Origin: DATMXT01 sp963662765
GTDB taxonomy: Bacteria > Bacillota > Clostridia > Oscillospirales > Feifaniaceae
Assembly: GCA_963662765.2 (NCBI GenBank)
Contig: CAXXUP010000004.1
Location: 223,704-287,703, forward strand
Direction: 5' to 3'
Length of the DNA: 64,000 bases
Part shown: in pieces, positions 26,090-34,058 of the stretch
How positions within the stretch are numbered: position 1 is the stretch's first letter
Layout of the letters: each line of letters begins with the position of its first letter
Notes under the pieces: model-generated
What the model saw: only the letters and a program-made list of their open reading frames with translations
What the model was told of the DNA's origin: nothing
Databases searched by the model: none
Position numbers and translations under genes: made by a program

Positions 26090-27499
26090 ATGCCGTACTC
26101 ATATACCGATACCGTCATTGCAAAACTTGCCGGCGCAAAGGACAGTTACCCCGACCTTGATGCCGAAGGCTACATCAAGGCGTTGCAGGGCGCCATCACC
26201 TATGACACCACATCCTATGCCGACGTCTCCAAAATGAAGGGCGAGGAGTTCAAGGGCCTGCATAAGCACTTTGAAAAGTGCTTCCCCCTGGTGCATAAGC
26301 ACATGACAAAAGAAGTGGTCAACGACTGGAGTCTGCTCTTTTTTTGGAAGGGCAGCGATCCTTCGCTAAAGCCCATGCTCATGATGAGCCACCTCGACAC
26401 AGTGCCGGTCAACCCGGGCACCGAAGGTGACTGGGCCCATGGCTGCCGCTCCGGAGAAATTGCCGACGGCATGATTTGGGGCCGCGGTGCCTGCGACACG
26501 AAAAGCCAGGTCCTAGCGGAGCTTGCAGCCTGCGAATACTTACTGTCCAAGGGCTTTGCGCCAAATCGTGGCCTGTACCTGTGCTTCGGACACGACGAAG
26601 AGACTATGAACCCCTATGGCTCCAAGGCCATCGCCGACCTTTTGGCAAGCCGCGGAGTCGAGCTGGAATTTGTTGTCGACGAGGGCGGCGGTTTCATCGA
26701 TGCCGAGAAGTACGGCGCTCCCGGCGCTATGATCGCCCAGGTCAGCGTCTTCGAAAAGGGCTATGCCGATGTTTCGGTTACCGCCACCTCCAAGGGCGGC
26801 CACTCCTCAAAGCCGGGCAAGCACACGTCGCTTGGCAAAGTCTGCGCGGCTGTGGCCGCCATTGAAAAGGCTCAATTTTCCCCGACGCTCTGGCCGCCCG
26901 TGGCCAAGTTCTTTAAGGACATCGCGAAGTTCATCACGGAGGAGCCCCTGAAGTCACTGGTCGCCGACATCGACAATAATCCGCAGGCGCTGGCAGATTA
27001 CCTATATGAGAACGACGACCTCGCGCCGCTCGTCCATACGACGACGGCCCCGACCATGTTGGAGGGCGCATCGCCCGCCCCCAACGTCCTGACCCAGACC
27101 GTCACCGCCACCATCAACTTCCGTACGGCGCCGTGTGACAGCACGGCGGACGTCTTAGCCCACTGCATTAAAGCTGCAAACGATCCCGACGTCACCTGCA
27201 AGCTGGTGCGGGGCATGGAGCCCTCCAAGATCTCGGGCTACACGACATACGGATTCCATGCAGTCGAAAAGATGGTCGCGAAATTCTATCCGACGGCATC
27301 CACCGTGCCCTTCATCGTGACCGGCGGCACCGACTGCCAGTACTTCGACGGCATCTGCGGCACCTGTATGCGGTTTCGGCCGGTCTACGACTGCCACATC
27401 AAGTCCAATGCCCACACCACCGACGAGAAGTGCTCGGTCGACGCCTATGTCCACTGCATCAAGGCCTTCGCATGGCTCATCGAGAACGTTCAGGCGTAA
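26090..27499 (+). CDS. M20-family metallopeptidase (dipeptidase/carboxypeptidase-like)
   Basis: 469 residues, cytoplasmic. Metal-binding landmarks of the M20 family are present: MMSHLDTVP near residue 100, GRGACDTK near 130, and the catalytic Glu pair in HDEETM near 165. VFEKGYADVSV and GGHSSKPGKHTSLG mark the dimerisation (lid) domain. Length and motifs fit M20 enzymes such as carboxypeptidase S/PM20D1-like or Xaa-His dipeptidase-like members; exact substrate unknown. It is 11 bp after the ATPase gene, so it is part of the importer operon and probably cleaves an imported peptide or N-acyl amino acid. Confidence 0.82.
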   Translation: MPYSYTDTVIAKLAGAKDSYPDLDAEGYIKALQGAITYDTTSYADVSKMKGEEFKGLHKHFEKCFPLVHKHMTKEVVNDWSLLFFWKGSDPSLKPMLMMSHLDTVPVNPGTEGDWAHGCRSGEIADGMIWGRGACDTKSQVLAELAACEYLLSKGFAPNRGLYLCFGHDEETMNPYGSKAIADLLASRGVELEFVVDEGGGFIDAEKYGAPGAMIAQVSVFEKGYADVSVTATSKGGHSSKPGKHTSLGKVCAAVAAIEKAQFSPTLWPPVAKFFKDIAKFITEEPLKSLVADIDNNPQALADYLYENDDLAPLVHTTTAPTMLEGASPAPNVLTQTVTATINFRTAPCDSTADVLAHCIKAANDPDVTCKLVRGMEPSKISGYTTYGFHAVEKMVAKFYPTASTVPFIVTGGTDCQYFDGICGTCMRFRPVYDCHIKSNAHTTDEKCSVDAYVHCIKAFAWLIENVQA

Positions 27500-27519
27500 T
27501 CATTTCACAGGAATCACAC

Positions 27520-27547
27520 AGGCGGCCGGGGAATCGGCCGCCTTTTT
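27520..27547 (+). terminator. terminator after the M20 gene
   Basis: AGGCGGCCG/CGGCCGCCT stem (27520-27543), 6-nt loop, followed by TTTTT. Confidence 0.8.
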
Positions 27548-27562
27548 CATGGCATTTGTATA

Positions 27563-27592
27563 TTGCGCCCACCCTGCCGTTTGATGTATACT
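27563..27592 (+). promoter_or_regulatory. possible promoter for panB-like gene
   Basis: TTGCGC (27563-27568), 18-bp spacer, TATACT (27587-27592), just after the terminator and 36 bp before the GTG start. Confidence 0.4.
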
Positions 27593-27627
27593 TTCTTAAA
27601 CAACATCTGTATGCGGGAGGCGGAAAC

Positions 27628-28491
27628 GTGGCCAGAAAGACCATCAGGGACCTGTACAAAATGAAGGAAAAGGGCGAACAGGCGGTGTGGATCGTCGTGT
27701 ACGACGCCATTTTTGCGGGATACGCCGAAGGCGCCGGCATGGATATGATTTTGTGCGGCGACTCTATGGGCATGGCGGTCTACGGCTGGGAGGGGACGAC
27801 ACCCGTCACGATGGACATGTCCATTGCCCACTGTCAGGCCGTGCGCCGTGGGGCCCCAAATACCTACCTCATCGGGGACATGCCGTTTGGATCCTACCAC
27901 GCATCCACCGAGGATGCCGTACGAAACGCCGTTCGGTTTATCAAGGAGGGCGGGGTGGACGCCATTAAGCTGGAGGGAGGCGTCGCCGTCGCCGACAAGA
28001 TCGAGGCCATCGCAAAGTGTGGCATCGTGGTCTTCGGGCATGTCGGACTAACGCCGCAGTCCTCGGCCGCAATGGGCGGTTTTGTGGCGCAGGGCCGCAC
28101 GACGGCAAGCGCCAAGGCAGTTATTGAAGACGCGATTGCCGTTTATAAGGCGGGCGCTCGGACTGTGCTGCTCGAGGGGGTGCCGGAGGAAGTCTGCGCC
28201 TTTGTGCATGAGCTTTTGCCCATTCCGGTCTACGGCATCGGGGCCGGGGCCAACTGCGACGGACAGGTGCTACTAGCCTGCGACGCGCTTGGCATGTACC
28301 AGAACTTCACGCCGCGGTTTGTTAAAAAATACGCCGATATCGCGACGGTTGCCAAGAGCGGAATGCAGGAATATATCGCTGAAGTCAAGGCGGGAAGCTT
28401 TCCGGCGCCCGAGCACAAGTATAAGATTTCAGGGAATCCGGCCGACTTCGATGCACTCTTCGCGCAGATTGAAAAAGAGTTCCAAGGATAA
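27628..28491 (+). CDS. panB: 3-methyl-2-oxobutanoate hydroxymethyltransferase family protein (PanB-like)
   Basis: 287 residues from a GTG at 27628 with GGGAGGCGG upstream; no in-frame ATG is well placed. PanB motifs are clear: DMILCGDSMGMAVYG (metal-binding Asp), DMPFGSYHAS, GGVDAIKLEGG, VFGHVGLTPQS, and a catalytic Glu in VLLEGVPEE. PanB adds a hydroxymethyl group from methylene-THF to 2-oxoisovalerate, the first step to pantothenate. However, no panC or panD is beside it; the neighbours are an M20 peptidase and an aminotransferase 30 bp downstream. A related reaction on another 2-oxo acid is possible. Confidence 0.82.
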   Translation: MARKTIRDLYKMKEKGEQAVWIVVYDAIFAGYAEGAGMDMILCGDSMGMAVYGWEGTTPVTMDMSIAHCQAVRRGAPNTYLIGDMPFGSYHASTEDAVRNAVRFIKEGGVDAIKLEGGVAVADKIEAIAKCGIVVFGHVGLTPQSSAAMGGFVAQGRTTASAKAVIEDAIAVYKAGARTVLLEGVPEEVCAFVHELLPIPVYGIGAGANCDGQVLLACDALGMYQNFTPRFVKKYADIATVAKSGMQEYIAEVKAGSFPAPEHKYKISGNPADFDALFAQIEKEFQG

Positions 28492-28521
28492 TTAAATAAA
28501 CAATCCGAAAGAGGTGACGAC

Positions 28522-29718
28522 ATGTCCGACTATTCAAAGCGCATGGACTATATGCGAGGTAGTGCCGATATTATGCGGCAGCTGTTCGAGGCTCTAGGTG
28601 ACCCCGGCACCATCTCCTTAGGCGGCGGCGCGCCGGCAAGCATCGCCTTGCCGGTTGAGGAGATCGGGAAAATCACGGCCGAGCTTTTCGCGCCCGGCGG
28701 CCGCGGCTCTGAGATGCTGCAGTACGGCAACCCGCGCGGCCTTGCCGATCTGCGTCAAGTCGTCTGCGACCAAATGCTTGCTCCCAAGGGGATCAAGGCC
28801 GACCCAAAGGACGTCGTGATCACGTCGGGCGGGCTTGAAGGGCTTTACCTTGCGAGCCAGGTCTTCCTCGATCCCGGCGATGTGGTGCTGGTCGAGTCCC
28901 CGACCTTTGTGCAGACGCTCGAGACCTTCCAGCTCATGGAGGCCAAGCCCATCGCATGCGAGTGCGACAAGGACGGCTATGTGTTGGACAAGCTTGAGGA
29001 CGACATCAAAAAATATAGTCCGAAGCTTATCTATGTCATTCCGACCTTCCAAAACCCGTCCGGAAACACGACTTCGGCCGAGCGCCGCAAGGCCTTAGCA
29101 GAGCTTGCCGAAAAATACGATGTGCTGGTGCTGGAGGATGACCCCTACAGTGAGATGCGGTACAGCGGAGAAGAGCTTAAGCCTGTCAAGTATTACGACA
29201 AGACCGGACACGTCATCTACGCCAACAGCTTCTCCAAGATCTTTTCGCCGGGCAGCCGGCTCGGCTATGTCTACGCCGAAAGCGATATCATCGACCGGAT
29301 GTATGACGTCAAAACGGCGACCAACGCCCACACGGCTATGCTGTCACAGGTGCTCTGCGCCGAGTACTTTAAGCGCGGGAATTATCCCGCTCATCTGAAG
29401 TATATCCGCGATGTCCATAGAGAGCGCCGGGATGCCATGATGGAGGCACTCAAAGAGTTCATGCCGGAGGGCGTGACCTGGACTTACCCCGACGGCGGCC
29501 TTTTCACCTGGCTCAAAGTGCCAGACGACATCAGCACCTCGGCCATGTTCGAGGAGGTCAAGGCGGCAGGCGTCACCTATCTGCCGGGGGTCTACTTCTA
29601 CGCGCCGGGACAGCCAGCGAAGGACTGCTACATGCGGCTGAGCTTCAGCAGCAACCCCCCGGAGGTCTTGCGGGAGGCCGTGCGGCGGCTGGCCGGTGTC
29701 ATCAAGACAAAGATGTAA
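28522..29718 (+). CDS. PLP-dependent class I/II aminotransferase (LysN/2-aminoadipate type)
   Basis: 398 residues. It opens with the typical MRQLFEALGDPGTISLGGGAP, binds PLP through TSGGLEGLYLA, VIPTFQNPSGNTTS and DDPYSEMRY, and has the Schiff-base lysine in NSFSKIFSPGSRLGY. These features match the multifunctional MocR-like/LysN aminotransferase group without a DNA-binding domain. It swaps amino groups between amino acids and 2-oxo acids. It is co-transcribed with the panB-like gene and ends at a strong terminator, supporting a role with 2-oxo acids made or used by that enzyme. Confidence 0.88.
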   Translation: MSDYSKRMDYMRGSADIMRQLFEALGDPGTISLGGGAPASIALPVEEIGKITAELFAPGGRGSEMLQYGNPRGLADLRQVVCDQMLAPKGIKADPKDVVITSGGLEGLYLASQVFLDPGDVVLVESPTFVQTLETFQLMEAKPIACECDKDGYVLDKLEDDIKKYSPKLIYVIPTFQNPSGNTTSAERRKALAELAEKYDVLVLEDDPYSEMRYSGEELKPVKYYDKTGHVIYANSFSKIFSPGSRLGYVYAESDIIDRMYDVKTATNAHTAMLSQVLCAEYFKRGNYPAHLKYIRDVHRERRDAMMEALKEFMPEGVTWTYPDGGLFTWLKVPDDISTSAMFEEVKAAGVTYLPGVYFYAPGQPAKDCYMRLSFSSNPPEVLREAVRRLAGVIKTKM

Positions 29719-29739
29719 CCTGCTTTTGCACAGAAAAAT

Positions 29740-29777
29740 GCCCGGCCGAGTGTACCTCACTCGGCCGGGCGCTTTTT
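29740..29777. terminator. convergent terminator (aminotransferase / rubrerythrin)
   Basis: Perfect 13-bp stem GCCCGGCCGAGTG/CACTCGGCCGGGC (29740-29770), loop TACCT, followed by GCTTTTT on the plus strand and CATTTTTC on the minus strand. It serves both converging operons. Confidence 0.85.
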
Positions 29778-29801
29778 ATGTCAAAGGGGGGGCGTTTATA
29801 C

Positions 29802-30959
29802 TCAATAATTCTCTTTTCTCGCTTCAAAGTAGCACTGGCTGTATTTGCAGACCGGGCAGACCTCGGGGGCCTTTTTGCCGATGACGAGGTGTCCGCAGAT
29901 GCGGCACTCCCACATGGTCTCCTCGCTCTTATCAAAGACCTTTTGCATCTCGACATTCTTTAAGAGCGCACGGTAGCGCTCCTCATGGGCCTTCTCGATG
30001 GCGGCCACCCGGCGAAAACGTGCGGCAAGCTCGGCAAAGCCTTCGGCCTCGGCATCTTTGGCAAAGTGGTCGTACATGTCAGTCCACTCGTAGTTTTCGC
30101 CCTCGGCTGCCGCAAGCAGATTTTCGGCGGTGCTGCCTATGTGTTCGAGCTCCTCAAACCAGATACGGGCGTGCTCTTGCTCATTGCGGGCGGTCTTTAA
30201 AAAGAGCTCCGAGAGCTGATCATAGCCCTCGCGGCCTGCAACCTGCGCAAAATAGGTGTACTTGTTGCGGGCTTGGCTTTCACCGGCAAAGGCCTCGGCT
30301 AAATTCTTTTCGGTCTTGGTGCCGGTATAGGGGTTGCCGCTCTTGCCCGGAATGGGCTCTACCTTTACAAATGCGCCGGCGGGCTGACCGCAGCGGGGGC
30401 ACTTGGACCCTTCGGGCATAGGGCCCTCATGGATATATCCGCAAACCGAGCATTTCCACTGTTCCATTGTAGTATCCTCCGTTATTTCATTAAATTTAAT
30501 TGAATTTATCAGTTTTTCAACTGTTTTGTGCGGAAAATCGCTTTCCTGATGGCTTTCCGAAAGTCCTTTTAAGAATTCCAGCGCGTTTTTGCTCTGGGGC
30601 AGCATGTAGCCCGCCTCGCGGATGATGTCCTCCGCCATGATCCGGTTCGACTTTTCGATCGCCCCAGCCAGCCGACCGGGCAGGGACAAGGCGATGTTTT
30701 CCTGTGCGGATTTGCTGCTCATGAGCGCCCGCAGGGCCGAGGTTACTGCCTCCTTATGGATCTGCTGAGGCGGAAGCTCATAAGGCATCATAGAGATGGC
30801 TTTCGAGGGGCAGGCGTCGGCACAGGCGCCGCATCCAATGCACAGATCAACGTCAATAATACTATTTTCAGTGTCGGAGGCGCCGGTCGGGCATACATAG
30901 AGGCAAAGACAGTCCTTTGTGCACAGACGAATGTTGCGCACCGCAAATAGTTGGGCCAT
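29802..30959 (-). CDS. ferredoxin-domain ORF read in frame into rubredoxin-rubrerythrin-rubredoxin (possible artefactual fusion of two genes)
   Basis: As given, one frame of 385 codons starts at the ATG at 30959, which overlaps the upstream stop (TGATG). The first ~75 residues hold two [4Fe-4S] motifs (CTKDCLCLYVCP, CIGCGACADACP), then ~90 helical residues. From Met at 30467 comes a rubrerythrin: an N-terminal rubredoxin (CSVCGY...CPRCGQ), a diiron helix bundle (AFAGESQARNKY, ARNEQEHARIW, AAIEKAHEERY) and a C-terminal rubredoxin (CRICGH...CPVCKY). Rubrerythrins reduce hydrogen peroxide in anaerobes. The joint is AT-rich, carries GGAGG eight bases before the 30467 ATG, and has tandem stops in another frame (30507-30512). 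So the organism may have a ferredoxin gene (about 30959-30507) and a separate 221-residue rubrerythrin gene (30467-29802). Confidence 0.8.
   Translation of the reverse strand: MAQLFAVRNIRLCTKDCLCLYVCPTGASDTENSIIDVDLCIGCGACADACPSKAISMMPYELPPQQIHKEAVTSALRALMSSKSAQENIALSLPGRLAGAIEKSNRIMAEDIIREAGYMLPQSKNALEFLKGLSESHQESDFPHKTVEKLINSIKFNEITEDTTMEQWKCSVCGYIHEGPMPEGSKCPRCGQPAGAFVKVEPIPGKSGNPYTGTKTEKNLAEAFAGESQARNKYTYFAQVAGREGYDQLSELFLKTARNEQEHARIWFEELEHIGSTAENLLAAAEGENYEWTDMYDHFAKDAEAEGFAELAARFRRVAAIEKAHEERYRALLKNVEMQKVFDKSEETMWECRICGHLVIGKKAPEVCPVCKYSQCYFEARKENY
30465..30480 (-). promoter_or_regulatory. internal ribosome-binding site and start for rubrerythrin
   Basis: GGAGG (30480-30476), eight bases, then ATG (30467-30465), inside the fused frame. 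Placement is ideal for independent translation of rubrerythrin. Confidence 0.7.
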
Positions 30960-31627
30960 CACCGCACCCCCTCTTCGATTTTTTCGAACTTCCACCCCGG
31001 AACCTTGCAGACCGGACAGAGTTCGGGGGGGGTTTCCCCCACATGGACAAAGCCGCAGATCGTGCAGACATAGATACCGGTGTTTTGGAGCATTGCCTCG
31101 CCCTCCCGCTCAAAGCGGCTCAGGAGGGATTTGAGGATGCGGGTCACTTTTTCGCTCCAGACCAAAGCCCGCATAGCTCCGCGGTCGGCGGCCGCAGACG
31201 AGGCTGCGCTTGCGGCAGGCAGCAGCGCGGTAAGGTCCTGTTCAATCAGGTTCAGGATTGGGGAGAAATCCTGCGCATCCGCTTTGGGAGCGGCGGCCTT
31301 GAAGTACTGTGCAAGCTCCGTAAAGAGAGCCGCCTCAAGGGGTATGTACTGCTTTTCGCAGCCCCTTGCGAGGTTCGAACACAGTGCGCTCATTTCAAGC
31401 GGAGTGAGCTCTTTAAGCTCGGTCGGCGCAACGGATGCTGGCAGCGGATTTTTTGCGGCTGGCGGAGCACCCTGCTGTGCAAAATCGGCCTTAGATGCGC
31501 CACAGAGCGGACAGACCCAGTTCTCCGGCAGCGCTTCCCATATTGTCGTGGGGGCGATCTTGGCGTCCGGAATGCCGGCGGCCTCGTCGTAGGTGTAGCC
31601 GCATACGGAGCAAACGAATTTTCTCAT
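30959..31627 (-). CDS. two-rubredoxin-domain protein with helical middle
   Basis: 222 residues. The N-terminal rubredoxin has CSVCGYTYDEA and WVCPLCGASKADF. The C-terminal one has CTICGFVHVGE and LCPVCKVPGWKF. Each should bind one Fe(Cys)4. The central ~110 residues are helical, contain no diiron ExxH pair I can see, and share a helical style with the middle of the downstream ferredoxin ORF. It is translationally coupled to that ORF, in an operon with rubrerythrin. Likely role: electron donor to rubrerythrin under oxidative stress. Confidence 0.82.
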   Translation of the reverse strand: MRKFVCSVCGYTYDEAAGIPDAKIAPTTIWEALPENWVCPLCGASKADFAQQGAPPAAKNPLPASVAPTELKELTPLEMSALCSNLARGCEKQYIPLEAALFTELAQYFKAAAPKADAQDFSPILNLIEQDLTALLPAASAASSAAADRGAMRALVWSEKVTRILKSLLSRFEREGEAMLQNTGIYVCTICGFVHVGETPPELCPVCKVPGWKFEKIEEGVR

Positions 31628-31678
31628 GGCATCGACCTCCTTTTGTGTTGCCTTATGTTATGACAATACTATACTGGA

Positions 31679-31725
31679 GTTACTGCGTACTAACCGTGAC
31701 AAAATCACCGTGTGCAGCTGCGCAC
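31679..31725. promoter_or_regulatory. palindromes in the divergent rubrerythrin/Crp intergenic region
   Basis: Two inverted repeats lie between the divergent genes: GTTA-8-TAAC at 31679-31694, overlapping the expected -35 area of the minus operon, and the 14-of-16 palindrome GTGTGCAGCTGCGCAC at 31710-31725. Between them is GTGA-5-TCAC (31696-31708), near the Crp-type half-site pattern but with a spacing of five. They are candidate sites for the adjacent Crp/Fnr protein. Confidence 0.35.
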
Positions 31726-31815
31726 CTCCCTAATTGGAAGGGGAGTACATGTTGTTGACATATTCCGATTATAGGTTCACTATAACAAGCGGGCGGACAT
31801 GTGTCAACCGTAAAA

Positions 31816-31845
31816 TTGACATACAGTCGATTTGTGGTGTACTAT
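31816..31845 (+). promoter_or_regulatory. promoter of the Crp/Fnr gene
   Basis: Perfect TTGACA (31816-31821), 18-bp spacer, TACTAT (31840-31845), 24 bp before the start codon. Confidence 0.65.
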
Positions 31846-31868
31846 ACTGTTACTAGGGGAGTGAGGAT

Positions 31869-32525
31869 ATGGGACTTGACACCTATTTCCAGATATGGGA
31901 TAAATTGACAGGGGCGCAACAAGATCTGCTTTTGGGGTCGGCATCGCTGCGCACGGTGCCGGCGGGCACGATGCTGCACAACGGGTCGGCCGACTGCATC
32001 GGGCTCTTTGTGATTGCCTCCGGGCAGCTCCGGGCCTATGTCCTCTCGGATGAAGGCAAGGAAGTCACGATTTATCGTCTTTTCGAGCGGGACATCTGTC
32101 TGTTTTCGGCCTCCTGCATGATTTCAAGCATCCAGTTCGAAGTGATGATCGAGGCCGAGAAAGACTCGCAGGTGTGGGTTATCCCGCCCGATGTATATAA
32201 AAAGCTCATGGAGAGCTCGACCGCCGTCGCAAACTACACAAACCAGCTCATGGCGACTAGATTTTCCGAGGTTATGTGGCTCATTGAACAGATCATGTGG
32301 AAGAGCATTGATCGGCGCCTTGCCGCCTTTTTGCTGGAGGAGAGCGCCCTCACGGGGAGCGACACCCTAAAGATCACCCATGAAAAAATCGCGGCCCATC
32401 TGGGGACGGCCCGCGAAGTTGTAACCCGCATGCTGCGGTATTTCCAGTCCGAGGGCATGGTAAACCTTACGCGGGGTGCCGTGGAGCTGGTGGACAGGGT
32501 GCGGCTTATGGCGCTATCGGAATAA
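31869..32525 (+). CDS. Crp/Fnr-family transcriptional regulator
   Basis: 218 residues. Residues ~10-120 form a cyclic-nucleotide-binding-type beta barrel (GLFVIASGQLRAYVLSDEGKEV, FERDICLFSASC). The C-terminal winged helix carries ITHEKIAAHLGTAREVVTRM as recognition helix-turn-helix near 165-185. There is no N-terminal Cys cluster of the FNR type; the only cysteines are in the barrel (ADC, DICLFSASC). The sensed signal is unknown. It is divergent from the rubredoxin/rubrerythrin operon, so it likely controls that operon in response to oxygen, NO or redox state. Confidence 0.88.
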   Translation: MGLDTYFQIWDKLTGAQQDLLLGSASLRTVPAGTMLHNGSADCIGLFVIASGQLRAYVLSDEGKEVTIYRLFERDICLFSASCMISSIQFEVMIEAEKDSQVWVIPPDVYKKLMESSTAVANYTNQLMATRFSEVMWLIEQIMWKSIDRRLAAFLLEESALTGSDTLKITHEKIAAHLGTAREVVTRMLRYFQSEGMVNLTRGAVELVDRVRLMALSE

Positions 32526-32538
32526 TACATCAATCATA

Positions 32539-32571
32539 AACGCCGTCCGGATATACTCCGGACGGCGTTTT
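32539..32571. terminator. convergent terminator (Crp/Fnr gene / thioredoxin gene)
   Basis: AACGCCGTCCGGA/TCCGGACGGCGTT stem with loop TATAC, followed by TTTTG on the plus strand. It sits between converging genes. Confidence 0.7.
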
Positions 32572-32600
32572 GTCTTCTCAGCTTAAGCGAGGTGAACGTA

Positions 32601-32909
32601 TCAGCCGAGCAGCGAAACGATCTGCCCCTTGGGTCTGGCACCGACCGTCTTGTTCGTGACCTGACCGTTTTTCATGACGACAAGGGTGGGGATGCTCATG
32701 ACGTTGAAGGACGCGGCAAGCTCACGCTGCTCGTCGACATTGATCTTACCGACTTTGACGTTGGGGTTCTCCTGCGCGATCTCGTCAACCAGAGGAGATA
32801 CCATGCGGCAGGGTCCGCACCAAGCTGCCCAGAAGTCCAGCAGGACCGGCTTATCGCTCTCCATAACCTCTTTTTGATAGTTTTCCTTTGTTATTGTTAA
32901 AACTGACAT
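32601..32909 (-). CDS. trxA: thioredoxin
   Basis: 102 residues from the ATG at 32909, which has GGGAGG upstream; the longer open frame to 33044 lacks protein-like composition. The active site WAAWCGPC is near residue 30, the cis-proline stretch MSIPTLVVMKNG near 75, and the length is typical. It reduces protein disulfides in the cytoplasm. No thioredoxin reductase gene is adjacent. It follows a NapH-like/ferredoxin pair on the same strand after a 239-bp gap, so co-transcription is uncertain. Confidence 0.93.
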   Translation of the reverse strand: MSVLTITKENYQKEVMESDKPVLLDFWAAWCGPCRMVSPLVDEIAQENPNVKVGKINVDEQRELAASFNVMSIPTLVVMKNGQVTNKTVGARPKGQIVSLLG

Positions 32910-33148
32910 TTTAAAGCCTCCCGTTTTATTTTCTTTTTCTTTATTTGTTTCCTTGGCCGGTTTGTGCAGCTTTTGCGATAGCACTCCAGCCATTGCACTC
33001 CAATCGATGGGGCTTTTTTGACGTCCTTGTTCAACCGTTGTCATCTTGGCGCCTCCTCGATATCTATGGCCTTATCATACCGCGTTTTCACGCTCGTTTC
33101 TGTGACAAACTCACACTAGCAAAATATGGTCGACATGTGGCCCTCGGG

Positions 33149-33727
33149 TCACGCCTCGCCGCCTGCTTTCGCGCGGCTGATGAGTTGGGTCATCGTGCCC
33201 ATCGGGCAGTAGACGCACCAGGTGCGGGGCTTATAAAGGGCCATTGTGACAACACCCAGCACCGTGGAGGTCAGCATCACGCCGTAAAATCCGAAAGCAA
33301 ACTGCGCTGCCCACTGCGGGAGCGCCGTACCGTGATAGGCCCAATGCCAGGGGAGCTTAAAGGTCCAGAGCAGAGTCACGACCTGGCGCAGCGTATGCGC
33401 GCCGGCAAAGACGAGCCAGGTATTCCAGAGCATCTGCGCGAACATAACGAAGAAGAAAATGAGAAATCCATACCGGAACCACCGGCTTTTCAAAAAATTA
33501 GGCGGGTCTTTTTTGCGAGAGAGACCGAGCCGGCCGCCCAGAACGGAAAAAAGCTGGCCCCTGCCGCAGTAGTGGTTGCAGTAGGTTTTTCCGCCACCAG
33601 CGGCGGAGATGGCAAGCGGGATTACAAAGCAGAGCAGACCGATCCAGGCGAAGAGAATGTTGAAAAAGCCGAGGACCAAATAGAGCGCAGACAGTATCCA
33701 GAGGTAATCGTACCAGTGCTTTTTCAC
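33149..33727 (-). CDS. NapH/NosR-like membrane [4Fe-4S] protein
   Basis: 192 residues from a GTG at 33727 (MKKHWYDYLW) with GGGAGG upstream. About four or five hydrophobic segments are present. Two cysteine motifs lie at membrane edges: TYCNHYCGRGQLFS near 55 and RTWCVYCPMGTMTQ near 175. The CxxxC-G/P-x-G pattern is that of the membrane ferredoxin domain (Fer4_5) found in NapH/NosR/RnfE-like proteins. The four-base overlap (GTGA) with the upstream ferredoxin gene points to a two-subunit membrane electron-transfer module. The partner reductase is not in the window. Confidence 0.75.
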   Translation of the reverse strand: MKKHWYDYLWILSALYLVLGFFNILFAWIGLLCFVIPLAISAAGGGKTYCNHYCGRGQLFSVLGGRLGLSRKKDPPNFLKSRWFRYGFLIFFFVMFAQMLWNTWLVFAGAHTLRQVVTLLWTFKLPWHWAYHGTALPQWAAQFAFGFYGVMLTSTVLGVVTMALYKPRTWCVYCPMGTMTQLISRAKAGGEA

Positions 33728-33936
33728 GCAACATCCTCCCGCATCCGGATGGCCGAGGCCGGACATTCCTTTGCGCATTTTCCACAGCCGACGCATTTTT
33801 CAAAGTCCACATGTGCGTACATGCCTTTAATGATTTCAATCGCGCTGCGCGGACAGATTTTTGCACAACAGCCACAGGCGACACACTCCCGGTGGTTCAC
33901 CGCGGCCTTTTTTCTTCCTGTCCGTGGGGTCTGCAT
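33724..33936 (-). CDS. 2x[4Fe-4S] ferredoxin
   Basis: 70 residues with two classic motifs, CVACGCCAKICP (about 18-29) and CVGCGKCAKECP (about 48-59), each expected to bind a [4Fe-4S] cluster. The start at 33936 has TTTTGGAGG upstream. It overlaps the NapH-like gene by four bases, so they are translationally coupled; it probably shuttles electrons to or from the membrane subunit. Confidence 0.9.
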   Translation of the reverse strand: MQTPRTGRKKAAVNHRECVACGCCAKICPRSAIEIIKGMYAHVDFEKCVGCGKCAKECPASAIRMREDVA

Positions 33937-33993
33937 ACAGGCACCTCCAAAATGTAGTGGACTTACAATATCATAAGGACAAGCTGCAGTTCG

Positions 33994-34006
33994 GTGATAT
34001 AATCAC
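33994..34006. promoter_or_regulatory. short perfect palindrome upstream of the ferredoxin gene
   Basis: GTGATATAATCAC is a perfect inverted repeat (GTGAT-3-ATCAC) about 60 bp upstream of the ferredoxin start, in AT-rich promoter-like DNA. It could be an operator of a Crp/Fnr-like protein. Tentative. Confidence 0.3.
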
Positions 34007-34058
34007 GTACAATAAGATAAAATACTTTAAGGAATTTCGGAGGGAAGTCCAAAATGGC

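Noticed and set aside
32910..33044. N-terminal extension of thioredoxin
   Set aside because: The extension has low-complexity Lys/Glu composition, while an ideal ribosome site precedes the internal ATG that gives the standard thioredoxin length.
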